Assembly: GCA_030524635.1 (NCBI GenBank)
Contig: JAUNGG010000009.1
Coordinates: forward strand, 16,509 to 80,508
From: Lachnospiraceae bacterium
Lineage (GTDB): Bacteria > Bacillota > Clostridia > Lachnospirales > Lachnospiraceae
DNA length: 64,000 nt
Direction: 5' to 3'
The position numbers were made by a program, and so were the translations under genes. Numbering within the stretch: the first letter of the stretch is position 1; the number at the start of each line of letters is the position of its first letter. Below the pieces are notes generated by a model. The model saw nothing but the letters and a program-made list of their open reading frames with translations, did no database searches and was not told where the DNA came from. Shown piece by piece: positions 45,030-54,135 of the stretch.

Positions 45030-46124
45030 ATGCCTATGCAAATGGGATTTCGCTGGTATGGCGAAGGAAATGACATGATCAAGCTTTCCGATATCCGACA
45101 GATCCCCGGCGTGACCAGCATCGTCTGGGCACTGCATTACAAGCAGCTGGGCCAGGTGTGGGAGAAGGAGGAGATCGCCAAGGTACAGAAGCAGCTGGAG
45201 CCATATGGCTTTAACATGGATGTGGTTGAATCGGTGAATGTCCATGATGATATCAAGATCGGCCTTCCAACCAGAGATCAGTATATTGAGAATTATATCC
45301 AGACCATCCGCAATCTGGCGGAGTTTGGAGTTAAGGTAATCTGTTATAATTTCATGCCGGTATTTGACTGGACCAGAACCGATCTGTTCCATCCGGTAGG
45401 AGACGGATCTACCGCCATGTTTTATGAAACCAGCAGGATCCATGATGATCCGAAGGAGATGGCAGATTACATCCTGAATAATGCCAACGGCCTCACATTC
45501 CCGGGATGGGAGCCGGAGCGTATGGCGAAGCTGGATGAGCTGTTTGAAGCATATCGTCCGGTTACCAAAGAAAAGCTGTGGGATAACCTGAAATATTTCC
45601 TGGAGGCACTGATGCCGGTATGCAGAGAGACTGGAATCAAGATGGCGATCCATCAGGACGATCCGCCGTGGGATATCTTCGGACTGCCCAGACTGTTAGT
45701 GGATGAGGAATCTATTGACCGCTTCCTGAAAATGGTGGATGACCCTCACAACTGCCTGACCCTGTGCTCCGGCAGCATCAGCTCCAATCCGAAGAACAGC
45801 GTTGCAGCGATTGTGCGCAAGCACTGTGACCGCATTGCATTTGCCCACATCCGCAACGTTCATCATTTCCCAAATGGAGACTTTATCGAGGCAAGCCATC
45901 GTGACTGTGACGGAGAGACCGGTATCCTGGATATTATGCAGGCCTACCATGAAGGCGGCTTTGAAGGCTATATCCGTCCGGACCATGGCCGTCAGCTGTG
46001 GACCGAGGGGCCAGGCAATGTGCGCCCTGGTTATGGCCTGTATGACCGTGCATTGGGGATCATGTACCTCTGGGGTATCTGGGATATGCTGGAGAAACAG
46101 AAGGCTGAGAAGGGAGAGGCGTGA
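45030..46124 (+). CDS. uxuA: Mannonate dehydratase
   Basis: A 364-residue TIM-barrel enzyme that dehydrates D-mannonate to 2-keto-3-deoxy-D-gluconate. MGFRWYGEGNDMIKLSDIRQ is split at the start; GVTSIVWALHYKQLGQVW near 28, YNFMPVFDWTRTDL near 110, MAIHQDDPPW near 205 (metal-binding His) and AFAHIRNVHHFPNGDFIEASH near 272 are diagnostic. GGAGG lies 9 bases before ATG 45030. It is 3 bases from the fructuronate reductase gene, its pathway partner. Confidence 0.96.
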   Translation: MPMQMGFRWYGEGNDMIKLSDIRQIPGVTSIVWALHYKQLGQVWEKEEIAKVQKQLEPYGFNMDVVESVNVHDDIKIGLPTRDQYIENYIQTIRNLAEFGVKVICYNFMPVFDWTRTDLFHPVGDGSTAMFYETSRIHDDPKEMADYILNNANGLTFPGWEPERMAKLDELFEAYRPVTKEKLWDNLKYFLEALMPVCRETGIKMAIHQDDPPWDIFGLPRLLVDEESIDRFLKMVDDPHNCLTLCSGSISSNPKNSVAAIVRKHCDRIAFAHIRNVHHFPNGDFIEASHRDCDGETGILDIMQAYHEGGFEGYIRPDHGRQLWTEGPGNVRPGYGLYDRALGIMYLWGIWDMLEKQKAEKGEA

Positions 46125-46127
46125 CCG

Positions 46128-47711
46128 ATGAAACTTTCTGATATTAAAAATGGCATAACAGCAGAGTGGAAGGAAAAAGGTTATGAGATGCCGGCCTTCG
46201 ACATCGATGCTGTTCGGGCAAAGACATATGAGGAACCCACCTGGGTGCACTTTGGTGCAGGCAATATCTTCCGTGCATTTCCGGCAGCGGTGCTGCAGGA
46301 GACCCTGGATTCCGGCAGGTATGACCGCGGTGTGATCGTGGCAGAGGGATTTGATTATGAGATCATTGATAAAGCATACCGTCCCTATGATAATCTGAGC
46401 CTTCTGGTCGTGCTGCAGTCTGATGGAAGCATCCGCAAGAAAGTGGTTGCTTCTGTGACAGAGAGCCTGAAGGCAGACATGGCATTTGCCGAGGACTGGA
46501 GCCGGCTGGCAGCGATCTTTGCCAATCCTTCCCTGCAGATGATCAGCTTTACGATCACAGAGAAGGGCTATGCAGTATCACCGGCGGATCTGGAAAAGGG
46601 TCTGCAGCCTGGCCTTATCATGGGCAAGGTGACTGCGCTTCTGTTAGAGCGCTTCAAAGCAGGAGCATATCCGCTGACGGTACAAAGCATGGATAACTGC
46701 AGTCATAATGGTGACAAGGTGAAGCAGGCAGTAGTTGCCTATGCAAAGCAATGGGCAGAGCAGGGGCTGGTTCCGGAGGAATTTCTGGCATATGTACAGG
46801 ATGGAGCTAAGATCTCTTATCCATGGAGCATGATCGATAAGATCACCCCGCGTCCGGATGCCAAGGTTCAGGAGATGCTGAAGGCCGATGGCTTTGAGGA
46901 CACTGAGACGATCATCACAGAGCGCAGGACCTATACTGCACCCTTTGTTAATGCAGAGGAAACGGAATATTTAGTTATTGAGGATCAGTACACCAACGGA
47001 CGTCCGCCATTAGAACTGGGCGGTGTGCTTTACACCGATCAGGAAACCGTGGACAAGGTAGAACGGATGAAAGTATGCACCTGCCTGAATCCGCTGCACA
47101 CAGCAATGTCCATCTACGGCTGTCTGCTGGGATATGATCTGATCTCTGCGGAGATGAAGGATGACGATATCCGCGGCCTGATCACGAAGATCGGTTACAT
47201 CGAGGCCATGCCGGTAGTAGTAGATCCAGGTGTGTTAAAGCCGGCAGATTTTATCGCAGCCGTTCTTGAGCGCCGCCTGCCAAATCCATTTATGCCGGAT
47301 GCACCCCAGCGTATCGCTACCGACACCTCCCAGAAGCTGCCGATCCGCTTCGGTGAGACCATCAAGGGCTATAAGAAGCAGGGACTGAATCTGGATGAGC
47401 TGGTGCTGATCCCGTTGGTTCTGGCTGGATATTCCCGGTATTTAAAGGGCATTGATGATGAAGGAAATGCATTTGAGCCGTCACCAGATCCACTGCTGGA
47501 GGAGCTGCAGCCGATTGTTGCCGGATTGGAAATAAAAGAGGGTGCACAAGACTTCTCCTGCCTGGAAAAGCTGTACAGCAGAAAGGACATTTTCGGGGTG
47601 GACTTGTATGAGATCGGCCTTGGAAAACGGATCGAAGGGATGGCAGCCGAATTGTATTCCGGAATCGGAGCAGTGCGGAAGACACTTCATAAATATGTAG
47701 AGAACCGTTAA
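46128..47711 (+). CDS. uxuB: Fructuronate reductase / mannitol dehydrogenase family
   Basis: A 527-residue NAD-dependent polyol-type dehydrogenase. The Rossmann start WVHFGAGNIFRAFPAAVL near 38, SMDNCSHNGDKV near 188, PWSMIDKITPRPD near 235 and LNPLHTAMSIYGCLLG near 325 (catalytic region) fit the family. With uxuA adjacent, the reaction is most likely reduction of D-fructuronate to D-mannonate. Last gene of the sugar-acid operon; KDG kinase and aldolase are not in the window. A 13-bp inverted repeat without T tract lies at 47734-47763. Confidence 0.92.
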   Translation: MKLSDIKNGITAEWKEKGYEMPAFDIDAVRAKTYEEPTWVHFGAGNIFRAFPAAVLQETLDSGRYDRGVIVAEGFDYEIIDKAYRPYDNLSLLVVLQSDGSIRKKVVASVTESLKADMAFAEDWSRLAAIFANPSLQMISFTITEKGYAVSPADLEKGLQPGLIMGKVTALLLERFKAGAYPLTVQSMDNCSHNGDKVKQAVVAYAKQWAEQGLVPEEFLAYVQDGAKISYPWSMIDKITPRPDAKVQEMLKADGFEDTETIITERRTYTAPFVNAEETEYLVIEDQYTNGRPPLELGGVLYTDQETVDKVERMKVCTCLNPLHTAMSIYGCLLGYDLISAEMKDDDIRGLITKIGYIEAMPVVVDPGVLKPADFIAAVLERRLPNPFMPDAPQRIATDTSQKLPIRFGETIKGYKKQGLNLDELVLIPLVLAGYSRYLKGIDDEGNAFEPSPDPLLEELQPIVAGLEIKEGAQDFSCLEKLYSRKDIFGVDLYEIGLGKRIEGMAAELYSGIGAVRKTLHKYVENR

Positions 47712-47835
47712 TGAAAAAGCATTTTATTTTTTCAGCTCCCTGCAGCGTAAGCTGCGGGGAGCTGTTAGGCATTAAGGAGTGCAATTTCCCATGTACATTT
47801 CCAAAAATCTAGTGACATCGCACAAAAAAGAGTAA

Positions 47836-47871
47836 AAAATAAGCACATTCGTTAGTGAATGTGCTTATTTT
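47836..47871. terminator. Bidirectional terminator between the uxuB side and tRNA-Arg
   Basis: A perfect 15-bp stem (47836-47850 with 47857-47871) with a 6-base loop; on the minus strand T-rich sequence follows directly. It ends the tRNA transcript and could also end read-through from the sugar-acid operon. Confidence 0.88.
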
Positions 47872-47873
47872 AA

Positions 47874-47947
47874 CGTGCGCGAGAGGATTCGAACCCCCGA
47901 CACCTTGGTCCGTAGCCAAGTGCTCTATCCAGCTGAGCTACGCACAC
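47874..47947 (-). tRNA. tRNA-Arg (anticodon ACG)
   Basis: On the minus strand a 74-base cloverleaf: acceptor GTGTGCG/CGCGCAC (one G-U) with discriminator G, D arm GCTC/GAGC, anticodon arm CTTGG-CTACGGA-CCAAG giving anticodon ACG, and T arm with TTCGAAT. The 3' CCA is not encoded. A53-type adenosine 34 would be edited to inosine to read CGU, CGC and CGA. Confidence 0.95.
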
Positions 47948-47978
47948 GTATCTTGCTGTTTCCTCAACAGCGATAATC

Positions 47979-48007
47979 ATTATATCCTGGATCCTTTAAA
48001 ATGTCAA
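47979..48007 (-). promoter_or_regulatory. tRNA-Arg promoter
   Basis: On the minus strand TTGACA (48007-48002), a 17-base spacer and TATAAT (47984-47979), a perfect consensus 31 bases before the mature 5' end. Confidence 0.92.
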
Positions 48008-48051
48008 TAGTTTTTTTGAAAAAATATTTTATTTTTTTCCTTGATTTTTCC

Positions 48052-48080
48052 TTGTAATTTTCTCACTGTGAAGTTATAAT
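48052..48080 (+). promoter_or_regulatory. Promoter of peptide ABC cluster 1
   Basis: TTGTAA at 48052-48057, a 17-base spacer and TATAAT at 48075-48080. The predicted start, near 48087, is only about 8 bases before a terminator hairpin. Confidence 0.8.
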
Positions 48081-48094
48081 GGATTAATACTTGC

Positions 48095-48134
48095 AAAGAC
48101 GCACCAACACAGAGCTGAGGGTGCGTCTTTTTTT
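48095..48134 (+). terminator. Promoter-proximal terminator in the leader of peptide ABC cluster 1
   Basis: A perfect 11-bp stem AAAGACGCACC/GGTGCGTCTTT (48095-48105, 48120-48130) with a 14-base loop and T7 ending at 48134. The ribosome site AAAGGAGGAG follows directly. Most transcripts would end after about 47 bases unless termination is prevented. Confidence 0.85.
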
Positions 48135-48152
48135 AAAAGGAGGAGTCAGGTT

Positions 48153-49853
48153 ATGAAAAGAAAATTGACAAAGATACTTTCCGGTACACTGGCAGCTGTG
48201 CTTTTGGCAGGGTGCGGTGCCGCATTTGATGAAGGTTCCGCTACCACCGGAACCACAGCAGCCGCTTCTTCCGGAGCAGGAACGGAAGCTGCAGCAGGCA
48301 GTGAAACAACTCCGGCAGCAGATCAGGGAAGTAAGAGCCCGGCCGGCAATATAATCCGGATCCCGGAGGCAGACGAGTTCCCTACGGTAGACTGCCAGAA
48401 GGATTCCGCATATTATGTAGTTCCCCTGAATATCTATGACCGTCTGATCGAATGCGAGACTGTGGACGGACAGGCTACCCTGGTGCCAGGTCTGGCAGAA
48501 TCATGGGATGTGTCGGAGGATGGTCTGGTTTACACCTTCCATCTGCGTGATGATGTAACCTTCCACAATGGTGAGAAGCTTGAGGCGGATGATGTGGTCT
48601 ACACCATTGACCGTATGATGAATCCAGAGACTCAGGCAGTGAATACAGACTTCTTCAGCATGATCAAGGGTGCCATGGACCGTTTCGACGGCAAGGCTGA
48701 TTCCGTAGAGGGCGTGAAGGCTCTGGATGAGCATACGGTAGAAATCACTCTGGATGCTCCATTTGCACCATTCCTTGCAAACCTGGCTACCCCTTCCTGC
48801 TCCATCTACAACCGTGAGGCTACTGAGGCGGCTGGCGATAAGTTCGGTATTGATCCGGAACTGACTATCGGAACCGGCCCGTTTAAGATGAAGGACTGGG
48901 TTCTGAATGATAAGATCACCCTGGTAAAAAATGATGACTACTTTAAGGGTGCTCCTAGCTTAGACGGCGTTGAGCTGATTCAGGTGCCGGACGAGCAGAC
49001 CCAGAAGCTGATGTATGAGAACGGCGAACTGGATATCGTAGACTTGTCCAGCTTTATCTCTCAGCTTGATTTCTTCCTGGAAAATGACCAGTATAAGGAT
49101 AATATTGTGAGAGGCACAGAAGCAGGAACCTACTTCTATCTGTTTAACCAGACAATGGCTCCTATGGAGGATGTGCGGGTGAGAAAGGCCGTTCAGATGG
49201 CCATCGACCGTCAGACCATCTTAGAGCAGCTGTACCGGGGAGAAGGCGTTGTGGTTAACAGCTTTATCCCTGACGGCTTTGCAGGCAGCTACGAGGCAGC
49301 AGAGATCCCATATGATCCGGAAGGTGCGAAGGCACTGTTGGCAGAGGCAGGCTATGCAGACGGCTGTGATATTGAGCTTTACCAGAAGACAGATGATTCG
49401 GACGCAATGGCGCTGAATCAGGTGGTTCAGTCCATGCTGGAGCAGGTCGGCTTCCATGTGACCATCAAGCAGATGGATGAGGCAGCCTACACCGCCAGCC
49501 GCAAGGAAGGCGAGATCGGTATGCAGCGGGCTGTATGGTGGGCTGATTACAATGATCCGGATAACTTCCTTTATACTTTCTTCTCCGCTAAGAATACCAA
49601 GGTTCGCTCTACCAATCATGCGAATCAGAAGGTATTCGATCTGCTGGATGCCGGAAGAACGGAAACAGACAATGAGAAGCGTATGGAGATGTATAAGGAG
49701 ATCGACACAGCGCTTGTTCAGGAGGATGCTGCGTTTGTGCCGCTGTTCCAGATGAATCACATCGTGGTAGTGCAGGATTGGGTTGAGGGCTTTTCGATTC
49801 CATGGAACGGCTGGACCGATGCAAGCTACTATAATGTATCAGTGAAGCAGTAA
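48153..49853 (+). CDS. Peptide ABC transporter substrate-binding lipoprotein (SBP_bac_5)
   Basis: A 566-residue receptor of the DppA/OppA family. Lipobox LLAGC (Cys near 21) and an Ala/Thr/Gly linker precede the binding domain. GLAESWDVSEDGLVYTFHLRDDVTFHNG near 117 is split by the family signature; IGTGPFKMKDW near 246 and VRKAVQMAIDRQTI near 345 are typical. It captures oligopeptides at the outer face. First gene of the cluster, behind a leader terminator; a hairpin separates it from the permease genes. Confidence 0.93.
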   Translation: MKRKLTKILSGTLAAVLLAGCGAAFDEGSATTGTTAAASSGAGTEAAAGSETTPAADQGSKSPAGNIIRIPEADEFPTVDCQKDSAYYVVPLNIYDRLIECETVDGQATLVPGLAESWDVSEDGLVYTFHLRDDVTFHNGEKLEADDVVYTIDRMMNPETQAVNTDFFSMIKGAMDRFDGKADSVEGVKALDEHTVEITLDAPFAPFLANLATPSCSIYNREATEAAGDKFGIDPELTIGTGPFKMKDWVLNDKITLVKNDDYFKGAPSLDGVELIQVPDEQTQKLMYENGELDIVDLSSFISQLDFFLENDQYKDNIVRGTEAGTYFYLFNQTMAPMEDVRVRKAVQMAIDRQTILEQLYRGEGVVVNSFIPDGFAGSYEAAEIPYDPEGAKALLAEAGYADGCDIELYQKTDDSDAMALNQVVQSMLEQVGFHVTIKQMDEAAYTASRKEGEIGMQRAVWWADYNDPDNFLYTFFSAKNTKVRSTNHANQKVFDLLDAGRTETDNEKRMEMYKEIDTALVQEDAAFVPLFQMNHIVVVQDWVEGFSIPWNGWTDASYYNVSVKQ

Positions 49854-49887
49854 AAGATTCCGCATAAGATTTTGCAGTTGCAGATTC

Positions 49888-49920
49888 GGCCGCACCTTCA
49901 AGCTTTTTGAAGGTACGGCC
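49888..49920 (+). other. Intercistronic hairpin after binding-protein gene 1
   Basis: GGCCG/CGGCC and ACCTTCAA/TTGAAGGT form a 13-bp stem with one mismatch (49888-49901, 49907-49920). No T tract follows, so it more likely stabilises the binding-protein mRNA or lowers read-through. Confidence 0.65.
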
Positions 49921-49952
49921 TGTCGTTTGCAGGCATGAGAGAGGGGTACGAA

Positions 49953-50873
49953 ATGATTAAATATGTGACAAAGCGGATCCTGATTACAATTCCCATTCTA
50001 ATAGGTGTTGTATATTTGATCTTTGTAATGCTGAGCGTGGTGCCGGGAGATCCGATCACGGTAATGATGGGAGAAAAGGTAAAGCCGGATGTAATTGAAA
50101 ATCTGATGGAGCGGATGCATTTGAATGATCCGTGGTATGTCCGGTTTGTCTGGTATATCAGAGATGCGCTGAGAGGGGATTTCGGGGAATCCTATAAGCT
50201 TCACCGGTCCGTTTCCTCTGTGATCGCAAATGCATTTCCGAAGACCCTGATGCTGGCAGTTACCGCTGCCTGCTTTTCCTGGATTATCGGCATTCCCGCC
50301 GGGATCCTGTCTGCGGTAAAGAAGAATTCCATTATTGACCGTTTATTTATGGGATTTGCTCTCTGCGGCGTTTCGGTGCCGGCCTTTTCCGTGGGAATGC
50401 TGCTTCAGAACCTGTTTAACGGGATCCTGCCGGTGTCAGGCTTTTCCTCTCCACGGCATCTGATCCTTCCGGCTGTTGTGCTGGGATGGGGCGCTGCCGG
50501 GACCATTGCCCGTCTGACCCGCTCCAGCCTGCTTGAGGTGCTGGAGGAGGATTATATCCGGACTGCCAGGGCGAAGGGGTTGATGCCGCTGCGGGTGATC
50601 GTGACCCACGCCCTTCAGAATTCCCTGCTTCCGGTTATCACCATGATGGCGATTCAGGTGTCCAGCCTGCTGTCTGGCGCGGTGATCACGGAAACCTTAT
50701 TCAGCATCCCGGGCATCGGCCGTCTGACGGTGGATGCCATCAATACCAGAGATATGCCTCTCCTTCAGGGGACGGTTATCTTTACCACTGCCATTATTAT
50801 CCTGGGAAATCTGGTTGCAGATATCCTCTACAGCGTGGTGGACCCGAGAATCCGTGTAGAAGGAGGAAAGTAG
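49953..50873 (+). CDS. Peptide ABC transporter permease (DppB type)
   Basis: About 306 residues with six hydrophobic segments. The N-terminal KYVTKRILITIPILIGVVYL is typical, as is the coupling loop YIRTARAKGLMPLRVIVTHALQNSLLPV near 205. FSIPGIGRLTVDAINTRDMPLLQG near 255 is conserved. ATG 49953 follows GAGAGGGG; an upstream ATG at 49935 is too close to that site. Forms the channel with the DppC-type protein downstream. Confidence 0.92.
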   Translation: MIKYVTKRILITIPILIGVVYLIFVMLSVVPGDPITVMMGEKVKPDVIENLMERMHLNDPWYVRFVWYIRDALRGDFGESYKLHRSVSSVIANAFPKTLMLAVTAACFSWIIGIPAGILSAVKKNSIIDRLFMGFALCGVSVPAFSVGMLLQNLFNGILPVSGFSSPRHLILPAVVLGWGAAGTIARLTRSSLLEVLEEDYIRTARAKGLMPLRVIVTHALQNSLLPVITMMAIQVSSLLSGAVITETLFSIPGIGRLTVDAINTRDMPLLQGTVIFTTAIIILGNLVADILYSVVDPRIRVEGGK

Positions 50874-50874
50874 G

Positions 50875-51930
50875 ATGGAAGCAAATCGGACAAAAGAGGA
50901 GCTGCTGGAACGGGGCGGGAAAAAGCCTGTCCGCGAAAAAGCAGTTTCGGAAGGCATAAGTATAACAGAAGCAGGGAATGGAGAAACCGGCAGAAGACCG
51001 CGCCGTCTGGCAGATGTGGCAGTTCCTGCCTTTGACAGAAGAGCGGCCGTAAAAGCCATGGAGGAGGCCGTCTTAAGCAGAAAGGAAGAGGATGACTCGT
51101 TCCTTGCCGTATGTAAGCGGATGTTCCGGAATAATAAGGTGGCGGCAGCCAGTGCAGTGATCCTGGTGATCTATGTGCTGATGATCCTGTTTGCCAATGT
51201 GATCGCTCCCTATGACCCGGCGGTGGTAAATCTGATGGAACGGCTGCAGCCGCCCAGCATGGCCCATATCTGCGGGACGGATGAACTGGGGCGGGATATT
51301 TTTTCCAGGATCCTGTACGGCGGCCGGGTATCGCTGTTGGTAGGGCTGGTGCCCACCTCCATTTCCATGGTGATTGGTATTATCATGGGTCTGCTGTCCG
51401 GCTATATCAGAGGGCTGGATGCACTTATTATGCGTTTGGCGGATATTGTGCTGGCTTTTCCGTCGATTGTGCTGGCGATGGTGGTGATGTATACCCTGGG
51501 AGCCTCCACCTTTAACATCTTTATTGCATTGTCCATTATCGGCTGGGCCGGAACGGCGCGGATCGTCCGCTCCCAGACGCTTTCCCTTCGGGAGATGGGC
51601 TTTGTGGAGGCAGCCAGAAGCATGGGTGTCAGCCGGACCAAGATCATGGCAAGGCATATCCTTCCCAACTGCCTGCCTTCCCTGATCGTGCTGTTTACCT
51701 TGAACATTCCGGATGCCATCCTTTCAGAATCCAACCTAAGCTTCCTGGGGGTTGGGGCACAGCCGCCGGATACCAGCTGGGGCCTGATGGTTTCCCAGGC
51801 GAAGGGATTTGCCATCTCCAGTCCCTGGATGATGATTTTCCCCAGCCTTGCAATTTTGATCATGGTATTGTCTTTAAATTTTCTGGGCGATGGATTGCGT
51901 GACGAGATCGATCCCCATCTGAAGAAATAG
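50875..51930 (+). CDS. Peptide ABC transporter permease (DppC type) with long N-terminal extension
   Basis: A 351-residue permease; the normal length is about 280-300. The first 75 residues are charged and low in hydrophobicity, before the usual [19 protein letters not shown] segment. [24 protein letters not shown] near 132 and the coupling loop [23 protein letters not shown] near 245 are diagnostic. AAGGAGGAAAG precedes the ATG. A later start such as the Met near residue 61 would give normal length but has no clear ribosome site. Confidence 0.9.
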   Translation: MEANRTKEELLERGGKKPVREKAVSEGISITEAGNGETGRRPRRLADVAVPAFDRRAAVKAMEEAVLSRKEEDDSFLAVCKRMFRNNKVAAASAVILVIYVLMILFANVIAPYDPAVVNLMERLQPPSMAHICGTDELGRDIFSRILYGGRVSLLVGLVPTSISMVIGIIMGLLSGYIRGLDALIMRLADIVLAFPSIVLAMVVMYTLGASTFNIFIALSIIGWAGTARIVRSQTLSLREMGFVEAARSMGVSRTKIMARHILPNCLPSLIVLFTLNIPDAILSESNLSFLGVGAQPPDTSWGLMVSQAKGFAISSPWMMIFPSLAILIMVLSLNFLGDGLRDEIDPHLKK

Positions 51931-51942
51931 GGGGGAATCCAC

Positions 51943-52998
51943 ATGAGCTTATTGGAAATTAAAAATTTGGAAACATCCTTTTTTACCCATGAGGGTGTGG
52001 TGCGTGCGGTGGATGATGTGACCATCCTCATTGATGAAAATGAGCGGGTGGGGATCGTGGGTGAGTCCGGCTGCGGAAAAAGCATGACAGCCATGTCCCT
52101 GATGGGCCTGATCAAGAAGCCGGGGCGGGTGGTATCCGGCAGTATTACCTTCAATGGAAAGGATATGCTGGCTGTAAGCCAGCGAGAGAAAAGTAAGATC
52201 CTGGGAAATGAGATTTCCATGATCTTCCAGGAGCCAATGACTTCTTTAAATCCCGTTATTACCGTAGGCAAGCAGGTGAAGGAGGCCATCACCTTCCATC
52301 AGAAGGATATTTCCGCAGAGGAGGCCAAAAGACGGGTGATCCAGCTCTTCGAGGAGGTAGGCATCCCGGATGCAGCCAAGCGGTACAGCGCCTATCCTCA
52401 CCAGCTTTCCGGCGGCCTGCGCCAGAGGGTGATGATCGCCATGGCTATGGCATGCCGGCCGAAGCTTTTGATTGCAGATGAGCCTACCACGGCGCTGGAT
52501 GTGACCATCGAGGCCCAGATCCTGCAGCTGATGAAAAAGCTTCAGGATGAGACGGGAATGTCAGTGATGATGATTACCCACAATCTGGGTGTTGTAGCCC
52601 AGTTCTGCACCAGAATGTATGTCATGTATGCAGGACGGATCATGGAGAGCGGAACGGTCTCGGAGGTATTTAAAAATATTGCCCATCCATATACAGACGG
52701 GTTGATGCGGTCCATTCCGAAGCTGGAATCCAGGGAGCGCCTGTATAATATCAAGGGGCTGGTACCCAATATGCTGGATCTGCCGAAGGGATGCCGGTTC
52801 TGCCAGCGGTGTGAGTACTCTAAGGCACGCTGCTTTGAGGAGGAGCCGGAGCTGGTCAAGATCGCTCCGGGACATTTTGTAAGATGCTTCCTGTATACGG
52901 ACTGTGCAGACCAGAAGGGAAAGAGCGCCTGCGCTGAGAACGGCGGATCGGCAGCTTCCGCTCCCAATACACAGGCAGAAGGAGGTACTGGAAGATGA
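51943..52998 (+). CDS. Peptide ABC transporter ATP-binding protein (DppD type)
   Basis: 351 residues. Walker [13 protein letters not shown]-loop [13 protein letters not shown], signature [15 protein letters not shown], Walker [14 protein letters not shown], switch His in [12 protein letters not shown]. The C-terminal oligopeptide domain has Cys residues ([15 protein letters not shown]) of the kind that bind an iron-sulfur cluster in a DppD structure. Ends in a low-complexity tail. It overlaps the DppF-type gene by 4 bases. Confidence 0.93.
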   Translation: MSLLEIKNLETSFFTHEGVVRAVDDVTILIDENERVGIVGESGCGKSMTAMSLMGLIKKPGRVVSGSITFNGKDMLAVSQREKSKILGNEISMIFQEPMTSLNPVITVGKQVKEAITFHQKDISAEEAKRRVIQLFEEVGIPDAAKRYSAYPHQLSGGLRQRVMIAMAMACRPKLLIADEPTTALDVTIEAQILQLMKKLQDETGMSVMMITHNLGVVAQFCTRMYVMYAGRIMESGTVSEVFKNIAHPYTDGLMRSIPKLESRERLYNIKGLVPNMLDLPKGCRFCQRCEYSKARCFEEEPELVKIAPGHFVRCFLYTDCADQKGKSACAENGGSAASAPNTQAEGGTGR

Positions 52999-53972
52999 GC
53001 AGAGAGATTTTGCTGGAGGCACAGCACCTGATAAAGGAATTCCCGGTGAAAAGTGCGATGGGCGTGAAAAAGAAGAGCAGGGTGCATGCAGTTTCGGATG
53101 TATCCCTGGCGATCTATAAGGGAGAGACTCTGGGGCTGGTAGGCGAGTCCGGCTGCGGCAAGAGTACCCTGGGACGGGTCCTGATCCGTCTGATCGAGCC
53201 TACGTCAGGCAGGCTGTTTTTTGAAGGCCAGTCCATCGAAAATCTGAAGGAGAAGGACATGCGGGCGGTGCGTCGGAAGGCCCAAATGATCTTCCAGGAC
53301 CCGTATTCCAGCCTGGACCCCAGGATGAAGGTGCGGGATCTGATTGCAGAGCCCCTGGAGACCCATCATGTGTACCCTAGCAGGGAGGAGACTACCAAGC
53401 GGGTCCAGGAACTGATGGATCTGGTAGGCATCCGGCCGGAGCTGATCGACCGGTATCCCCATCAGTTTTCCGGCGGACAGCGTCAGCGAATCGGCATTGC
53501 CAGAGCCCTGGCATTAAAGCCGGAGCTGATCATCTGTGATGAGCCGGTTTCCGCCCTGGACGTATCGATCCAGTCTCAGATCCTGAATCTGTTAAAGGAT
53601 CTGCAGCAGGAGATGAACCTGACCTATCTTTTTATCTCTCATGATTTAAGCGTGGTTCATTACATTGCAGACCGGATCTGCGTGATGTTTTTAGGAAAGA
53701 TCTGTGAAATCGGGGATACGGATGTGGTATATGAAAGGCCGCTTCATCCCTACACAAAGTTTCTTCTGAGTGCCATTCCGAAGACCGATCCGGACCAGCC
53801 CATGGAATCTAAGGAGCTGCTTCCGGGAGAGCTTCCAAGCCCGGTGGACCCGCCGGCAGGCTGCCGGTTCCATACCAGGTGCCCGTATGCAGATGAGGCC
53901 TGCAGGACCAGGGAGCCGGAGGGACGGATGCTGGATGGCCGGCAGGTATTCTGCCATCATCCGCTGAGGTGA
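52995..53972 (+). CDS. Peptide ABC transporter ATP-binding protein (DppF type)
   Basis: 325 residues. Walker [14 protein letters not shown]-loop MIFQDPYSSLDPR, canonical signature [15 protein letters not shown], Walker [14 protein letters not shown] and switch His FISHDLSVVHYIADR. The C-terminal GCRFHTRCPYADEAC has the Cys motif. Starts in an ATGA overlap with the DppD-type gene. It pairs with that protein as the ATPase heterodimer. A terminator-like hairpin follows. Confidence 0.93.
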   Translation: MSREILLEAQHLIKEFPVKSAMGVKKKSRVHAVSDVSLAIYKGETLGLVGESGCGKSTLGRVLIRLIEPTSGRLFFEGQSIENLKEKDMRAVRRKAQMIFQDPYSSLDPRMKVRDLIAEPLETHHVYPSREETTKRVQELMDLVGIRPELIDRYPHQFSGGQRQRIGIARALALKPELIICDEPVSALDVSIQSQILNLLKDLQQEMNLTYLFISHDLSVVHYIADRICVMFLGKICEIGDTDVVYERPLHPYTKFLLSAIPKTDPDQPMESKELLPGELPSPVDPPAGCRFHTRCPYADEACRTREPEGRMLDGRQVFCHHPLR

Positions 53973-54002
53973 GCGGTAACAAAAATCGGATGTGCTTTTT
54001 AC

Positions 54003-54050
54003 AGGGCTGCTTTACGGTCGGTTCAGGGCTGATCGTAAGGCAGCCTTTGC
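54003..54050 (+). terminator. Probable terminator after peptide ABC cluster 1
   Basis: A 17-bp stem with three G-U pairs (54003-54019 with 54031-54047) is followed by a short T-containing stretch. It lies just before the promoter of the serine hydrolase gene. Confidence 0.65.
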
Positions 54051-54072
54051 GTTTAGAAAATCCACAACCATA

Positions 54073-54101
54073 TTGACAAAATAGGTTTAAAGCGATAAAG
54101 T
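54073..54101 (+). promoter_or_regulatory. Promoter of the serine hydrolase gene
   Basis: TTGACA at 54073-54078, a 17-base spacer and TAAAGT at 54096-54101, 35 bases before the start codon. Confidence 0.75.
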
Positions 54102-54135
54102 GTGAAATAAATAGGATACAACAGGAGTGAAAGGA

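Noticed and set aside
47734..47763. 13-bp inverted repeat after uxuB as a terminator
   Set aside because: No T tract follows on either strand; kept only as an inverted repeat. The terminator at 47836-47871 is better.
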